Assembly: GCF_027922045.1 (NCBI RefSeq)
Contig: NZ_BSEX01000004.1
Span: 354,410-418,409, forward strand
DNA: 64,000 nt
Reading direction: 5' to 3'
Source: Microbacterium terregens
GTDB lineage: Bacteria > Pseudomonadota > Alphaproteobacteria > Sphingomonadales > Sphingomonadaceae
Position numbers and translations under genes: made by a program. The notes beneath the pieces are model-generated. The model had not been told where the DNA came from, did no database searches, and saw only the letters and a program-made list of their open reading frames with translations. Below, piece after piece: positions 26,692-35,505 of this stretch. Within the stretch, counting starts at the first letter, position 1; each line of letters begins with the position of its first letter.

Positions 26692-27987
26692 TCACTTGCC
26701 GATGCAGAACCGCCCGAACAATGCGTCGAGCACGCCCTCGACATCCGCGCGGCCCGTCACGCGATCAAAGGCCGCGCGTGCCCGGCGCAGCTCCTCGGCA
26801 AGCAGCAGCGGATCATGGTGCATGGCAGCATCGGCGAGCGCATCTGCAGCATCGCGGAGCAGATCCCGCTGCCGCCGATTGAGCGCCAGCATGTCCTCGC
26901 GCGGCAGCAGCCCGCGGGCCCTACGCTCCAACTCCGACCAGAGCTCGGCGATGCCCCACCCCTGCGCGACCGAAAGGCCGATGCGACCCGGGGGTACCTC
27001 CGCCCGCCCCGGCACGTCGGCACGCGGATGGAGCGCCAGCACCTCCACCCCTTCGATCGCTGGCGCCGGCTCGTCGGCGAGCCACAGCAGCAGATCAGCA
27101 CTGCGCATCGCCTCCTCCGCCCGCGCGATGCCGATCCGCTCGATCGGATCGTCCGTTCGCTCCGCCAGCCCGGCCGTATCCGTCAGCACCCAAGCGACCC
27201 CGTTGCGCACCACCGCCGCTTCGATACGGTCCCGCGTGGTGCCCGCGATCGGGGAAACGATCGCCGCCTCGCGATCGGCAAGTGCGTTGAGCAGCGTCGA
27301 CTTGCCACTGTTGGGCGGTCCCGCGAGCACGACGCGGATCCCGTCGCGCAGGCGCTCCACCGGAGGGGCTGCGAGCACCTCGACCAGTTCGGCACCCAGC
27401 GCGTCGCACCCTGAGCGGATATCCTGAAGGGCGCCGATATCGTCGGCAACGTCGTCCTCATCGGCATGATCGAGCATCGCTTCGACCTGCGCGGCGAGCA
27501 TCAGCAGGCGCGCCTGCCAACTCTCCACCTGCCGCCGAACCGCGCCTTCCGCAGTGGCAAGCGCCGCGCGCCGCTGCGCCTCCGTCTCTGCCATCAGCAG
27601 GTCGCCCAGCCCCTCGGCCTCGCTCAGATCCAGGCGGCCGTTGGCAAGCGCACGACGCGTGAACTCCCCCGCCTCCGCCGGGCGCAGTCCAGGCTGGCGA
27701 GCAAGGCAGGCTTGGACGGCCTGAACCACCGCACGCCCGCCGTGCAGGTGCAACTCCACCGAGTTCTCGCCGGTCGCGGTGTGCGGTCCTGGGAACCACA
27801 GCAGCAGCGCACGATCCAGCAACCCGCCATCGGCCGGGTCGCGCAACGCCCGCAGCCCTGCGCGGCGCGGTGGTGGCAGCGTGCCGGCCAGCGCCTCCGC
27901 CGACGCGACCGCATTCGGGCCGCTTATCCGAAGCAGCGCGATCGCGGCCGGGGGTTGGCCGCTCGATACCGCAAAGATCGTATCCAT
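26692..27987 (-). CDS. mnmE: tRNA modification GTPase MnmE (TrmE)
   Basis: The 431-residue protein has the formyl-THF-binding N-domain (AIALLRISGPNA), helical arms, and an inserted G domain with G1 GPPNSGKST, G2 AGTTRD and G3 DTAG. It ends in the essential FCIGK (CxGK) motif. The G4 NKxD motif that fixes guanine specificity is degraded: the equivalent place reads HPRADV. The gene follows DUF6489 by 4 bp and precedes mnmG. Confidence 0.95.
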   Translation of the reverse strand: MDTIFAVSSGQPPAAIALLRISGPNAVASAEALAGTLPPPRRAGLRALRDPADGGLLDRALLLWFPGPHTATGENSVELHLHGGRAVVQAVQACLARQPGLRPAEAGEFTRRALANGRLDLSEAEGLGDLLMAETEAQRRAALATAEGAVRRQVESWQARLLMLAAQVEAMLDHADEDDVADDIGALQDIRSGCDALGAELVEVLAAPPVERLRDGIRVVLAGPPNSGKSTLLNALADREAAIVSPIAGTTRDRIEAAVVRNGVAWVLTDTAGLAERTDDPIERIGIARAEEAMRSADLLLWLADEPAPAIEGVEVLALHPRADVPGRAEVPPGRIGLSVAQGWGIAELWSELERRARGLLPREDMLALNRRQRDLLRDAADALADAAMHHDPLLLAEELRRARAAFDRVTGRADVEGVLDALFGRFCIGK

Positions 27988-27991
27988 CGGC

Positions 27992-28222
27992 TCAGCCGGA
28001 TCGGCTCGCCGTTTCGAACATCTTGCGCCAGAAGCTCATGCCGGCCTCCTCCATCGGCGCCCAATGGCGCATCAACGTGTCCAGCATCTCCGGACTCGCC
28101 CCCTTTTCGAGCGACTCGCTCAGCATCGCGACATAGCGCTCGTGCACCGGCGTGAAGTCCGGCAAGCCCATGGCCCGCCGCGCCTCTTCCGGCGTGCAAT
28201 CCACCTCGACGTTGATCTTCAC
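27992..28222 (-). CDS. DUF6489-family small protein
   Basis: This 76-residue acidic, helical protein starts at GTG 28222 (KINVEVDCTPEEARRAMGLPDF). It contains RHWAPMEEAGMSFWRKMFE near the end. DUF6489 proteins are restricted to alphaproteobacteria, and no function is known to me. It ends 4 bp before the mnmE start, so it is cotranscribed with the tRNA-modification and partition genes. It is divergent from the dienelactone hydrolase gene. Confidence 0.85.
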   Translation of the reverse strand: MKINVEVDCTPEEARRAMGLPDFTPVHERYVAMLSESLEKGASPEMLDTLMRHWAPMEEAGMSFWRKMFETASRSG

Positions 28223-28331
28223 TGGCTGTCTCCGCTTGAGGGCCCCGGCGCCATTGCCTAGCGTCCTGCTGCTATGCGCCGGACGCAGGCTTCCCTGCAA
28301 ACGCCGCATCTTTCGAACCAAAGGAGCCTCC

Positions 28332-29027
28332 ATGGCAACGATCACCATCGACACGCTCGACGGCACGAGCCAGTTCACCGCCTACCGCGCCGATCCGGCA
28401 GAAACGCCGCGTGCAGCAATCGTCGTGATCCAGGAGATCTTCGGCGTGAACGCCGGTATCCGCGCCAAATGCGACCGGCTGGCGGAACAGGGTTATCTGG
28501 CGGTCGCACCGGATCTGTTCTGGCGGATCGCGCCGGGCGTGGACCTCAATCCCGATGTGCCGGAGGAGATGCAGCATGCGCTCGATCTGATGGGGCAGTT
28601 CGATCAGGACACCGCCATTGCGGACATCGAAGCAACGGTCCGGTTGGCGCGAACGCTGGTTTCCGGCGGCAAGGTGGGCGCGATCGGCTTCTGCCTGGGC
28701 GGTCGGCTCGCCTATATGACCGCTGCCCGCACGGACGTGGATGCGAGCGTCGGCTATTATCCCGTCGGCATCGACGGACTGCTTGGGGAGAAGCACGCCA
28801 TCGCCAGGCCGCTGATGCTGCACATTGCCGGAGCCGATCACTTCGTTCCTGCGGAAGTGCAGGCGGCGATGCACGCCGGCCTCGACGATCACCCCAAGGT
28901 CACGCTGCACGACTATCCCGGCGAGGATCACGGCTTTGCGACCGAGCTGGGGGATCGACGTTCCGACGCCGCCGCGCGCCTCGCAGACGGTCGGACCGCC
29001 GCGTTCCTTTCCGAAGCGCTCGCCTGA
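28332..29027 (+). CDS. Dienelactone-hydrolase-family protein
   Basis: The 231-residue alpha/beta hydrolase has IVVIQEIFGVNAGIRAKCDRLAEQGY at the start, the nucleophile motif GFCLGG (catalytic Cys) and the histidine in EDHGF. These match carboxymethylenebutenolidase-type enzymes. No aromatic catabolism genes are nearby, so the substrate may be another lactone or ester. ATG 28332 is preceded by AAGGAG. A bidirectional terminator follows. Confidence 0.88.
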   Translation: MATITIDTLDGTSQFTAYRADPAETPRAAIVVIQEIFGVNAGIRAKCDRLAEQGYLAVAPDLFWRIAPGVDLNPDVPEEMQHALDLMGQFDQDTAIADIEATVRLARTLVSGGKVGAIGFCLGGRLAYMTAARTDVDASVGYYPVGIDGLLGEKHAIARPLMLHIAGADHFVPAEVQAAMHAGLDDHPKVTLHDYPGEDHGFATELGDRRSDAAARLADGRTAAFLSEALA

Positions 29028-29034
29028 AACGAAA

Positions 29035-29063
29035 AGGGGCGGCCACCACGGCCGCCCCTCTCC
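29035..29063. terminator. Bidirectional intrinsic terminator between dlh-type gene and terC
   Basis: A 10-bp GC-rich stem (29035-29044 with 29050-29059) has a 5-base loop. It is flanked by AAAA on the left and a T-rich tract (TCTCCTTCTTTT) on the right, so U-tracts follow the hairpin on both strands. It lies between the convergent ends at 29027 and 29085. Confidence 0.85.
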
Positions 29064-29084
29064 TTCTTTTCCAGTCTCGGCCGC

Positions 29085-29816
29085 TCAACCGAACAGCTGG
29101 AGCAGGCCGATATGGTGATCGGTGATGCCCTCGTAGATCATCTTCACCGCGACATAGAGGATCACCGCCAACCCCACATAGGCGATCCAGCGATAGCGCT
29201 CGATGTACTTGGCGATAAGGTTGGCGGCGATGCCCATCAGCGCGACCGACAGCAGCAGGCCGATGATCAGGATGCCCGGATGGTCCCGCGCCGCACCGGC
29301 CACCGCGAGCACATTGTCGAGGCTCATCGAGACGTCGGCGACTGCCACCGCCCAGGCCGCTGCCGCAAAGCTCTTCGCCGGACGGATGCTCTCCGTCTCG
29401 TCCCCATAGACTTCAGGGGAGCCCGGGCCGCCGGCCGGCCGCAGCTCGCGCCACATCTTCCAGGCCACCCACAGCAGCAGCACGCCGCCTGCGAAGATCA
29501 GGCCGATGATCCCGAGCAGCCAGCTGACCACCAGCGCAAAGGCGATCCGCAGCACCAGCGCGGCGATGATGCCGATCAGGATGACCTTCTTGCGCTGTGC
29601 CACCGGCAGCCCGGCCGCCAGTGCACCCACGACGATCGCGTTGTCGCCGGCAAGCACCACGTCGATCATCAGGACCTGTAGGAACGCCGACAGCGCCGAC
29701 GGCGAGCCGATGTTGCTGAAGTCCGAGATGATGTGGTTCCAGATCTCGGCCGGGGAGCCCGGCCCCGCTGGAACCGCCGTGGCGGCCACACTGAGGTGCG
29801 AAAGAAGGTCTAGCAT
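29085..29816 (-). CDS. TerC/YjbE-family integral membrane protein
   Basis: The 243-residue protein has about seven membrane helices and the two TerC signature halves, DVVLAGDNAIVVGALAAGL and ADVSMSLDNVLAVAGAA. The paired Asp-Asn motifs within helices are conserved in the family. TerC proteins are linked to manganese export and metalation of exported enzymes, or to tellurite resistance. I looked for a yybP-ykoY manganese riboswitch upstream and did not see one. A 192-bp gap, including the rho terminator, precedes it. Confidence 0.88.
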   Translation of the reverse strand: MLDLLSHLSVAATAVPAGPGSPAEIWNHIISDFSNIGSPSALSAFLQVLMIDVVLAGDNAIVVGALAAGLPVAQRKKVILIGIIAALVLRIAFALVVSWLLGIIGLIFAGGVLLLWVAWKMWRELRPAGGPGSPEVYGDETESIRPAKSFAAAAWAVAVADVSMSLDNVLAVAGAARDHPGILIIGLLLSVALMGIAANLIAKYIERYRWIAYVGLAVILYVAVKMIYEGITDHHIGLLQLFG

Positions 29817-29922
29817 TGCGAAATCCTAGTCTGCGGCTCTGCGAGCGCCTAGTCCGAACGACGGGCGCCGGCTTTTCCAGCAATGGTTCGTAACAATTCG
29901 TCGCCACCGGGCGCCGGCGCGC

Positions 29923-29952
29923 CAAAAACGCGATCGGCCCGCGAGCCGACCG
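29923..29952 (-). terminator. Intrinsic terminator of rho
   Basis: On the minus strand CGGTCGGC pairs with GCCGATCG (8 pairs, one G-U) around a 6-base loop, followed by CGTTTTT. It lies about 57 bp past the rho stop and separates rho from terC. Another GC-rich stem (29966-29987) lies between it and the rho stop. Confidence 0.8.
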
Positions 29953-30008
29953 AACCCATCGGGTGACGGTCGGCCGGCGGACCGGTCCGTTTGTCAAAAA
30001 AGAAGCGC

Positions 30009-31265
30009 TTACTGGTTCATCGAGTCGAAGAAGTCTTCGTTGGTCTTCGAATCCTTCATCTTGTCGAGCAGGAACTCCATCGCATCGATGGTGCCCATCT
30101 GCATGAGGATGCGGCGCAGCACCCACATCTTCGACAGCTTGGCCTTGTCCACCAGCAGCTCTTCCTTGCGGGTGCCCGACTTGCCCACGTCCAGCGCCGG
30201 GAAGATGCGCTTGTCCGCCACCTTGCGGTCCAACACGATTTCGGAGTTGCCGGTGCCCTTGAACTCTTCGAAGATCACCTCGTCCATGCGGCTGCCGGTG
30301 TCGATCAGCGCCGTCGCGATGATGGAGAGCGAGCCGCCCTCCTCGATGTTGCGGGCGGCGCCGAAGAAGCGCTTGGGCCGCTGGAGCGCATTGGCGTCGA
30401 CACCGCCGGTCAGCACCTTGCCCGACGACGGTACGACCGTGTTGTAGGCGCGGCCCAGACGCGTGATCGAGTCGAGCAGGATCACGACGTCCTTCTTGTG
30501 CTCGACGAGGCGCTTGGCCTTTTCGATCACCATCTCGGCAACCTGGACGTGGCGGGTCGCCGGCTCGTCGAAGGTCGAGGAGATGACTTCGCCGCGCACC
30601 GAGCGCTGCATGTCGGTCACTTCCTCGGGCCGCTCGTCGATCAGCAGCACGATCAGGAAGACTTCGGGGTGGTTGTCGGTGATCGCCTTGGCGATGTTCT
30701 GCAGCAGCACCGTCTTACCGACGCGCGGCGGCGCCACGATCAGCGAGCGCTGCCCCTTGCCCTGCGGTGCGACGATGTCGATCACGCGCGCCGACTTGTC
30801 CTTGGACGTCGGGTCGAGCTGGTCGAGCGTCAGCTTCTGCTCGGGATACAGCGGCGTGAGGTTGTCGAAGTTGACGCGGTGACGGACCGCATCGGGATCG
30901 TCGAAGTTGACCGACACCAGCTTGGTCAGGGCGAAATAGCGCTCGCCGTCCTTGGGGGCGCGGATCTCGCCTTCCACGGTGTCGCCGGTGCGCAGGCCGT
31001 GCTTGCGAACTTGGTTGGGCGACACATAGATGTCGTCCGGACCTGCGAGATAGTTCGCCTCGGGCGAACGCAGGAAACCGAAGCCATCGGGCAGCACCTC
31101 GATCGTGCCCAGGCCCATGATCTGGTCGCCATTCTCGGCCTGCGCCTTCAGGATCGCGAACATCAGGTCCTGCTTGCGCATCGTCGACGCGCCTTCGACA
31201 CCTAGTGCCTCCGCCATCGTGACGAGGTCTGCGGGCGCGTGCTTCTTGAGGTCCTTGAGGTGCAT
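30009..31265 (-). CDS. rho: Transcription termination factor Rho
   Basis: Rho is the hexameric RNA helicase that terminates transcription. The 418-residue protein has the N-terminal Rho-N helices ([21 protein letters not shown]), the RNA-binding cold-shock domain ([35 protein letters not shown]), Walker A APPRVGKT and Walker [15 protein letters not shown] 31265 gives the normal N-terminus. It follows hemJ by 213 bp; that leader contains a GC-rich hairpin and room for its own promoter. Rho genes are often autoregulated in the leader. Confidence 0.97.
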   Translation of the reverse strand: MHLKDLKKHAPADLVTMAEALGVEGASTMRKQDLMFAILKAQAENGDQIMGLGTIEVLPDGFGFLRSPEANYLAGPDDIYVSPNQVRKHGLRTGDTVEGEIRAPKDGERYFALTKLVSVNFDDPDAVRHRVNFDNLTPLYPEQKLTLDQLDPTSKDKSARVIDIVAPQGKGQRSLIVAPPRVGKTVLLQNIAKAITDNHPEVFLIVLLIDERPEEVTDMQRSVRGEVISSTFDEPATRHVQVAEMVIEKAKRLVEHKKDVVILLDSITRLGRAYNTVVPSSGKVLTGGVDANALQRPKRFFGAARNIEEGGSLSIIATALIDTGSRMDEVIFEEFKGTGNSEIVLDRKVADKRIFPALDVGKSGTRKEELLVDKAKLSKMWVLRRILMQMGTIDAMEFLLDKMKDSKTNEDFFDSMNQ

Positions 31266-31478
31266 GGAGCTGATCCGAGTGGCGTTGATGCGGATAAGGG
31301 AGGAGCGTCGATCGGCGAGAAGGGAAGGCGCGAAACGATGCTGGAGGAGGACGCGCGAGTGCCGGAGGGCAACCGCTCGTTGTCGCGAGTTAGGTGCGCC
31401 CTGTGCCCAAGTCAAGCAAGGACGGAGCCGCGCTGCGATCGGCAGCGCGGCCTGTCCGCCGAAACGATCCCGGGAGGA
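31266..31478 (-). promoter_or_regulatory. hemJ-rho intergenic region with hairpin
   Basis: The gap contains a perfect 9-bp stem (31428-31436 with 31442-31450, arm CCGCGCTGC, loop GATCG) 29 bp past the hemJ stop. It may end part of the hemE-hemJ transcription, although no U-run follows. The remaining 160 bp would be the rho leader or promoter. I see no open frame in it. Confidence 0.4.
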
Positions 31479-31934
31479 TCAGAAGGGCTTCACGACCGCC
31501 AGGGCGACGATTACCGCCAGCAGCAGCGCCGGCACTTCGTTGAGCATGCGCAGGCGCGAGGACGCGAGCGTGGGCCGCCCCGCCGCCAGCTTCTTGGTGT
31601 AGCCGACCGCCCAGCCGTGGTAGCCGGTCAGGAGCAGCACGAAGAGCAGCTTCGCGTGCAGCCAGCCCAGACCCGGCTGTCCGTCGAAAAGCCCGGCGTT
31701 GGCAGCAAGCGCCAGGCCCAGCAGCCATACCGCCACCAGCGCCGGGGTCAGGATCATCGCCCGAAGCTTCGCCTCCCGGGCAACCCAGCGAGGCCGCTCG
31801 GCAGCGTCGTCGAGGCCCTCCTGGTGGTGCACCAGGTAGCGCGGCAGGATGAACAGGCCGGCCATCCAGAACACCATGAAGATGACGTGCGCGGCCTTCA
31901 CCCAGAGGTAGGCGGCCCCGAGGAAGTTGGTCAT
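31479..31934 (-). CDS. hemJ: HemJ-type protoporphyrinogen oxidase
   Basis: This 151-residue four-helix membrane protein carries the HemJ (UPF0093) pattern. It has a conserved His in WVKAAHVIFMVFWMAGLFILPRYLVHH, the WLHAKLLFVLLLTGYHGW segment and a Lys-rich loop, with NEVPALLLAVIVALAVVKPF at the end. HemJ converts protoporphyrinogen IX to protoporphyrin IX in bacteria lacking HemY or HemG. The start overlaps the hemE stop, so two haem steps are translationally coupled. Confidence 0.93.
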   Translation of the reverse strand: MTNFLGAAYLWVKAAHVIFMVFWMAGLFILPRYLVHHQEGLDDAAERPRWVAREAKLRAMILTPALVAVWLLGLALAANAGLFDGQPGLGWLHAKLLFVLLLTGYHGWAVGYTKKLAAGRPTLASSRLRMLNEVPALLLAVIVALAVVKPF

Positions 31935-32971
31935 GCTTGGCTCCTGCGAACGCGTGCCACGAGCTGATCGACATGGGCGATCGGCGTATCCTGCTGGATG
32001 CCGTGGCCCAGGTTGAAGATGTGCGGGCGATCGGCGAAGGCGGCGAGGATCCGGTCGACCGCGCGGTCCAGCGTCTCGCCGCCCGCGATCAACGCGAGCG
32101 GGTCCAGGTTACCCTGCACCGGAAGATGGCGTGGCAAAGCGGCGTTGGCCCAGACCGGATCGACGGTTTCGTCCAACCCGATGGCATCGACGCCGGTGGC
32201 CTCGGCATAGGCGACCAGCTTGCCCCCGGCACCCTTCGGAAAGCCAATGATCGGCGTGTCGGGATGGCGTGTTTTGACCGCTTCGACGATGCGGGTCGTG
32301 GGGGCAATCACCCAGCGCTCGAACTGCTCGGGCGACAGGCTTCCTGCCCAGCTGTCGAACAGCTGCACCGCATCGACCCCGGCCTCGATCTGCGCGGACA
32401 GATAGTCGACGGTCAGGCCGATGATCCGATCGAGCAGTGCCGTCATCAGCTCGGGATCGAGATAGGCTAATCGCCGCGCCTCCGCCTGCTCGCGGCTGCC
32501 CTGCCCTGCGATCATGTAGGTCGCGACCGTCCACGGAGCTCCTGCAAAGCCAAGAAAGGTCACCGCGGGATCGAGCGCTGCCTTTACCCGCCGTACCGTC
32601 CCGTAGACCGGCTCCAGCCGCTCAGGTGCGGGTTGCAGGGACGAAAGGGTCGCCCGATCGACCTTGGGCGCCAATCGCGGCCCTTCCCCGGTTTCGAACC
32701 ACAGATCCTGCCCGAGCGCGTTCGGCACCACCAGAATGTCGGAAAACAGGATCGAACCATCGAATCCGAAGCGACGCAGCGGCTGCAGAGTCACTTCCGC
32801 GGCTGCTTCGCTGTCGTTCACCAGGTCGAGGAATCCGCCCTTTTCGGCACGCAGCGCCCGATATTCGGGGAGGTACCGTCCGGCCTGCCGCATGAGCCAC
32901 AGCGGAGGAACGGCCTGGCGATTGCCGCGCAGGGTTTCGAACAGCGGCTTGGGCGTCGGAATCTGAGTCAG
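31931..32971 (-). CDS. hemE: Uroporphyrinogen decarboxylase HemE
   Basis: HemE decarboxylates uroporphyrinogen III to coproporphyrinogen III. The protein has PPLWLMRQAGRYLPEYRALR (active-site arginines), ILFSDILVVP (catalytic Asp), GFAGAPWTVATYMIAG and FNLGHGI near the C-terminus. No ATG or GTG fits the family N-terminus. CTG 32971 (preceded at 7 bp by AGAGG, giving about 346 residues), ATT 32962 and TTG 33001 are the in-frame candidates; I chose CTG. It flanks the putative oriC, as in Caulobacter. Confidence 0.93.
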   Translation of the reverse strand: MTQIPTPKPLFETLRGNRQAVPPLWLMRQAGRYLPEYRALRAEKGGFLDLVNDSEAAAEVTLQPLRRFGFDGSILFSDILVVPNALGQDLWFETGEGPRLAPKVDRATLSSLQPAPERLEPVYGTVRRVKAALDPAVTFLGFAGAPWTVATYMIAGQGSREQAEARRLAYLDPELMTALLDRIIGLTVDYLSAQIEAGVDAVQLFDSWAGSLSPEQFERWVIAPTTRIVEAVKTRHPDTPIIGFPKGAGGKLVAYAEATGVDAIGLDETVDPVWANAALPRHLPVQGNLDPLALIAGGETLDRAVDRILAAFADRPHIFNLGHGIQQDTPIAHVDQLVARVRRSQA

Positions 32972-33275
32972 CGTCGTGCCTCTACAGAAAAGAAGATTCA
33001 AAGAATGAAGGAGGTGGAGGTTGTTGGCGTGGGGATGCTGGGGTTTATGCCTCCGTCCCCAAATTGCCAACAGCTTGACGTGGGCAGACTCACGCAAGCC
33101 CTTAGATTCGGATTCACCTATCCACGTTATCCACAGGCTGGGGACGGAACCGGCCGCTGTCGATGCGGCTGTGGACGAATCTGGGGGAATGTGGACGGAT
33201 CGGGCGGCTTGGCCGCGTGTCCGGGTTGCGCTAGCGCTTATCCCCATGTTGTCCACAGCCTTGTCCCGCTGAGCC
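32972..33275. other. oriC: Putative chromosomal replication origin oriC
   Basis: This 304-bp gap between hemE and ppsR holds a DnaA-box cluster. TTATCCACA at 33127-33135 is a perfect consensus; CTATCCACG (33118-33126), TTATCCCCA (33238-33246) and TTGTCCACA (33249-33257) lie on the plus strand. TCGTCCACA (33170-33178) and CCGTCCACA (33190-33198) lie on the minus strand. An AT-richer, purine-biased stretch (about 32982-33015) could be the unwinding element. The hemE/RP001 context is that of the Caulobacter origin. Confidence 0.85.
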
Positions 33276-34091
33276 ATGCGGCTGCACCTGCACCTCCTGT
33301 CGGACTCAACCGGCGAGACGCTCGAGAACATCGCAAAAGCGGCGCTGGCGCAGTTCGACGGGGTCGAGACGCTTCGGCACTTCTGGCCGATGGTCCGCAG
33401 CCAGACGCATCTCGAGCGAATCCTGCAGGAAATCGCCCACAATCCCGGGATCGTCCTGTTCACGCTGGTGAACGCCGAAATCCGCAAGACCCTGGAGGCG
33501 CGGTGCCGCGTCATGGGTTTGCCGGCGGTAGCGCCGCTCGATGGGGTCAGCCACGCGTTGTCCAGTCTGCTCGGGCAGGAGGCAAAGGCGCGTCCGGGGC
33601 GGCAGCACATCCTGGATGCGGCCTATTTTGCGCGCGTGGATGCGATTCAGTTCACCATCGCCCATGACGATGGCGTGCTGTGGGAGGAATGGGAGGAGGC
33701 CGACATCCTGCTGGCAGGCGTGTCGCGCTCCTCGAAGACGCCGACCTCCATCTATCTCGCCAATCGTGGCTACAAGACCGCGAACATTCCCATTGTCGTA
33801 GAATCGCCACCGCCGCCGGCGCTCTATTCGCTGAAGCATCCGATGATCGTGGGGCTCACCACCAGTGCGGATCGGCTGATCCAGATTCGGCGCAACCGAT
33901 TGTTGTCGCTCAACCAGGCTGCGAACACCGACTATGTCGAGCAGGATTCCGTCGCGCGCGAAATCGCGTTCGCCAGACGCATGTTCGCGGACAATGGGTG
34001 GCCGGTGATCGACGTTACCCGGCGTTCGATCGAGGAAACGGCCGCCGCGATCATCACCCTCTATCAGGAACGAAAGGTTGAGCGGCAATGA
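33276..34091 (+). CDS. ppsR: Pyruvate,water dikinase / PPDK regulatory protein (DUF299)
   Basis: This bifunctional kinase/pyrophosphorylase family turns PEP synthase or pyruvate-phosphate dikinase off and on by threonine phosphorylation. The 271-residue protein starts LHLHLLSDSTGETLENIAKAALAQF and has the P-loop GVSRSSKTPTS and the IYLANRGYKTANIPIV segment. It is the RP001 homologue that borders alphaproteobacterial oriC. The stop overlaps the maf start by 4 bp. Its target enzyme is not in this window. Confidence 0.93.
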   Translation: MRLHLHLLSDSTGETLENIAKAALAQFDGVETLRHFWPMVRSQTHLERILQEIAHNPGIVLFTLVNAEIRKTLEARCRVMGLPAVAPLDGVSHALSSLLGQEAKARPGRQHILDAAYFARVDAIQFTIAHDDGVLWEEWEEADILLAGVSRSSKTPTSIYLANRGYKTANIPIVVESPPPPALYSLKHPMIVGLTTSADRLIQIRRNRLLSLNQAANTDYVEQDSVAREIAFARRMFADNGWPVIDVTRRSIEETAAAIITLYQERKVERQ

Positions 34092-34696
34092 CGGACGCTC
34101 CACGCCTGGTGCTCGCATCGCAAAGCGCGTCGCGCCGGGCGATGCTTGCCGCCGCCGGGATCGCCCACGACGCCGTGGCCAATGGTCTGGACGAGGAGGC
34201 GGCCAAGGCGGCGCTTGCGGCCGAGGGATTCGGGGCGCGCGACTTCGCCGATGCCCTTGCCGAGCTGAAGGCGGTGCGGGCGGCGACCCGCGTTCACAAT
34301 GGCCTGGTGCTCGGTGCGGACTCGGTCGTCGCGGCGCCCGATGGGGGTTTGCTCGACAAGCCTGCCGATCGGGACGACGCGGCCGCCCAGTTGCGGCGGC
34401 TCTCCGGCGCCCAGCATGATCTCTATAGCGCGGCGGTGATCGTCGAGGGCGGACGCCCGGTCTGGCGCCACGTCGGCCACGCGCGCCTGCACGTGCGAAC
34501 TCTGAGCGACGCCTTCATCGAAGCGTATCTGGACGCCGAGTGGCCGGCGATCTCGGGCTGCGTTGGCTGCTATCGAGTCGAGGGCATGGGCGCGCAGCTG
34601 TTCCATCGCATCGACGGGGATCATTGGACGATCCTGGGTCTGCCGCTGCTGCCGCTCGCCGCCTATCTGCGGGACAGAGGAGTCTTGTTGTCGTGA
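34088..34696 (+). CDS. Maf-family nucleoside triphosphate pyrophosphatase
   Basis: The 202-residue protein starts LVLASQSASRRAMLAAAGI, the Maf signature. It has NGLVLGADSVVA and the C-terminal GCYRVEGMGAQLF. Maf proteins hydrolyse non-canonical or modified NTPs (dTTP/UTP or m7GTP class). GCYRVEG suggests the YceF/m7GTP-type branch, but I cannot be certain. It is in the ppsR-maf-aroE-coaE-dnaQ operon with 4-bp overlaps on both sides. Confidence 0.9.
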   Translation: MTDAPRLVLASQSASRRAMLAAAGIAHDAVANGLDEEAAKAALAAEGFGARDFADALAELKAVRAATRVHNGLVLGADSVVAAPDGGLLDKPADRDDAAAQLRRLSGAQHDLYSAAVIVEGGRPVWRHVGHARLHVRTLSDAFIEAYLDAEWPAISGCVGCYRVEGMGAQLFHRIDGDHWTILGLPLLPLAAYLRDRGVLLS

Positions 34697-35505
34697 CGCA
34701 ACCCTATGCCGAGGTGATCGGGGACCCGATCACCCATTCCAAGTCGCCCCGCATCCACCGCTTCTGGCTCGACGCACTCGGCATGGACGGCGATTATCGC
34801 GCGACCCGCGTCGAAGCGGAGGGACTGGAGGCATATTTCGACGCGCGCCGTGCCGATCCCGCCTGGCGCGGCTGCAATATTACCCTGCCCCACAAGACTG
34901 CGGCGCTCGACCATGTCGAGGACCGGGGCGGCGTTCGCCAGTCGATCGGCGCGATCAACACGGTGTTTCGCGACGGAGACGGTCACCTCGTCGGCACCAA
35001 TACCGACGCGGGTGGCTTTTACGCGCCCATCGCCGGGCTGCCGCTTGAAGGCGCCCCGGTATGCGTCGTCGGTGCAGGAGGTGCGGCGCGCGCGATCCTG
35101 TTCGCGCTGTCGAAGCTGAATGTCGGCCGCGTCACGCTGCTCAACCGCAGCCCGCTCAAGGGCGCGGCCCTGCTCGCCAGCTTCGGCCTGAAGGGCGATG
35201 CGCTGCCGCTTTCGGCGCCGGTCCCCGCCGCCAAGCTGCTGGTGAACGCCAGTGCCCTGGGCATGACGGGACAGCCGCCGCTCGACCTCGATCTCGCGCC
35301 TCTGCCGGAAGACGCGGTGGTCTACGACATCGTCTATGCGCCCCTGGAGACGCCATTGCTCACCGCCGCGCACGCGCGCGGGCTGGAAACGGTCGACGGG
35401 CTGGAGATGCTGGTGGGCCAAGCGGCGCTCGCGTTCGAGATCCTGTTCGACGCCCAGCCCCCGCGCGACCGGGACGAGGAGCTGCGCGCGCTGCTGCTGG
35501 CATGA
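34693..35505 (+). CDS. aroE: Shikimate dehydrogenase AroE
   Basis: This NADP enzyme reduces 3-dehydroshikimate to shikimate. The 270-residue protein has the substrate loop VIGDPITHSKSPRIHRFWL, NITLPHKTAAL (catalytic Lys), GAINTVFRDGDG, NTDAGGF (catalytic Asp) and the Rossmann motif VVGAGGAARAILFAL. GTG 34693 overlaps the maf stop. Confidence 0.95.
   Translation: MTQPYAEVIGDPITHSKSPRIHRFWLDALGMDGDYRATRVEAEGLEAYFDARRADPAWRGCNITLPHKTAALDHVEDRGGVRQSIGAINTVFRDGDGHLVGTNTDAGGFYAPIAGLPLEGAPVCVVGAGGAARAILFALSKLNVGRVTLLNRSPLKGAALLASFGLKGDALPLSAPVPAAKLLVNASALGMTGQPPLDLDLAPLPEDAVVYDIVYAPLETPLLTAAHARGLETVDGLEMLVGQAALAFEILFDAQPPRDRDEELRALLLA

Noticed and set aside
29817..29922. A possible yybP-ykoY manganese riboswitch upstream of terC
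   Set aside because: I could not find the conserved paired domains or the core loops in this stretch.
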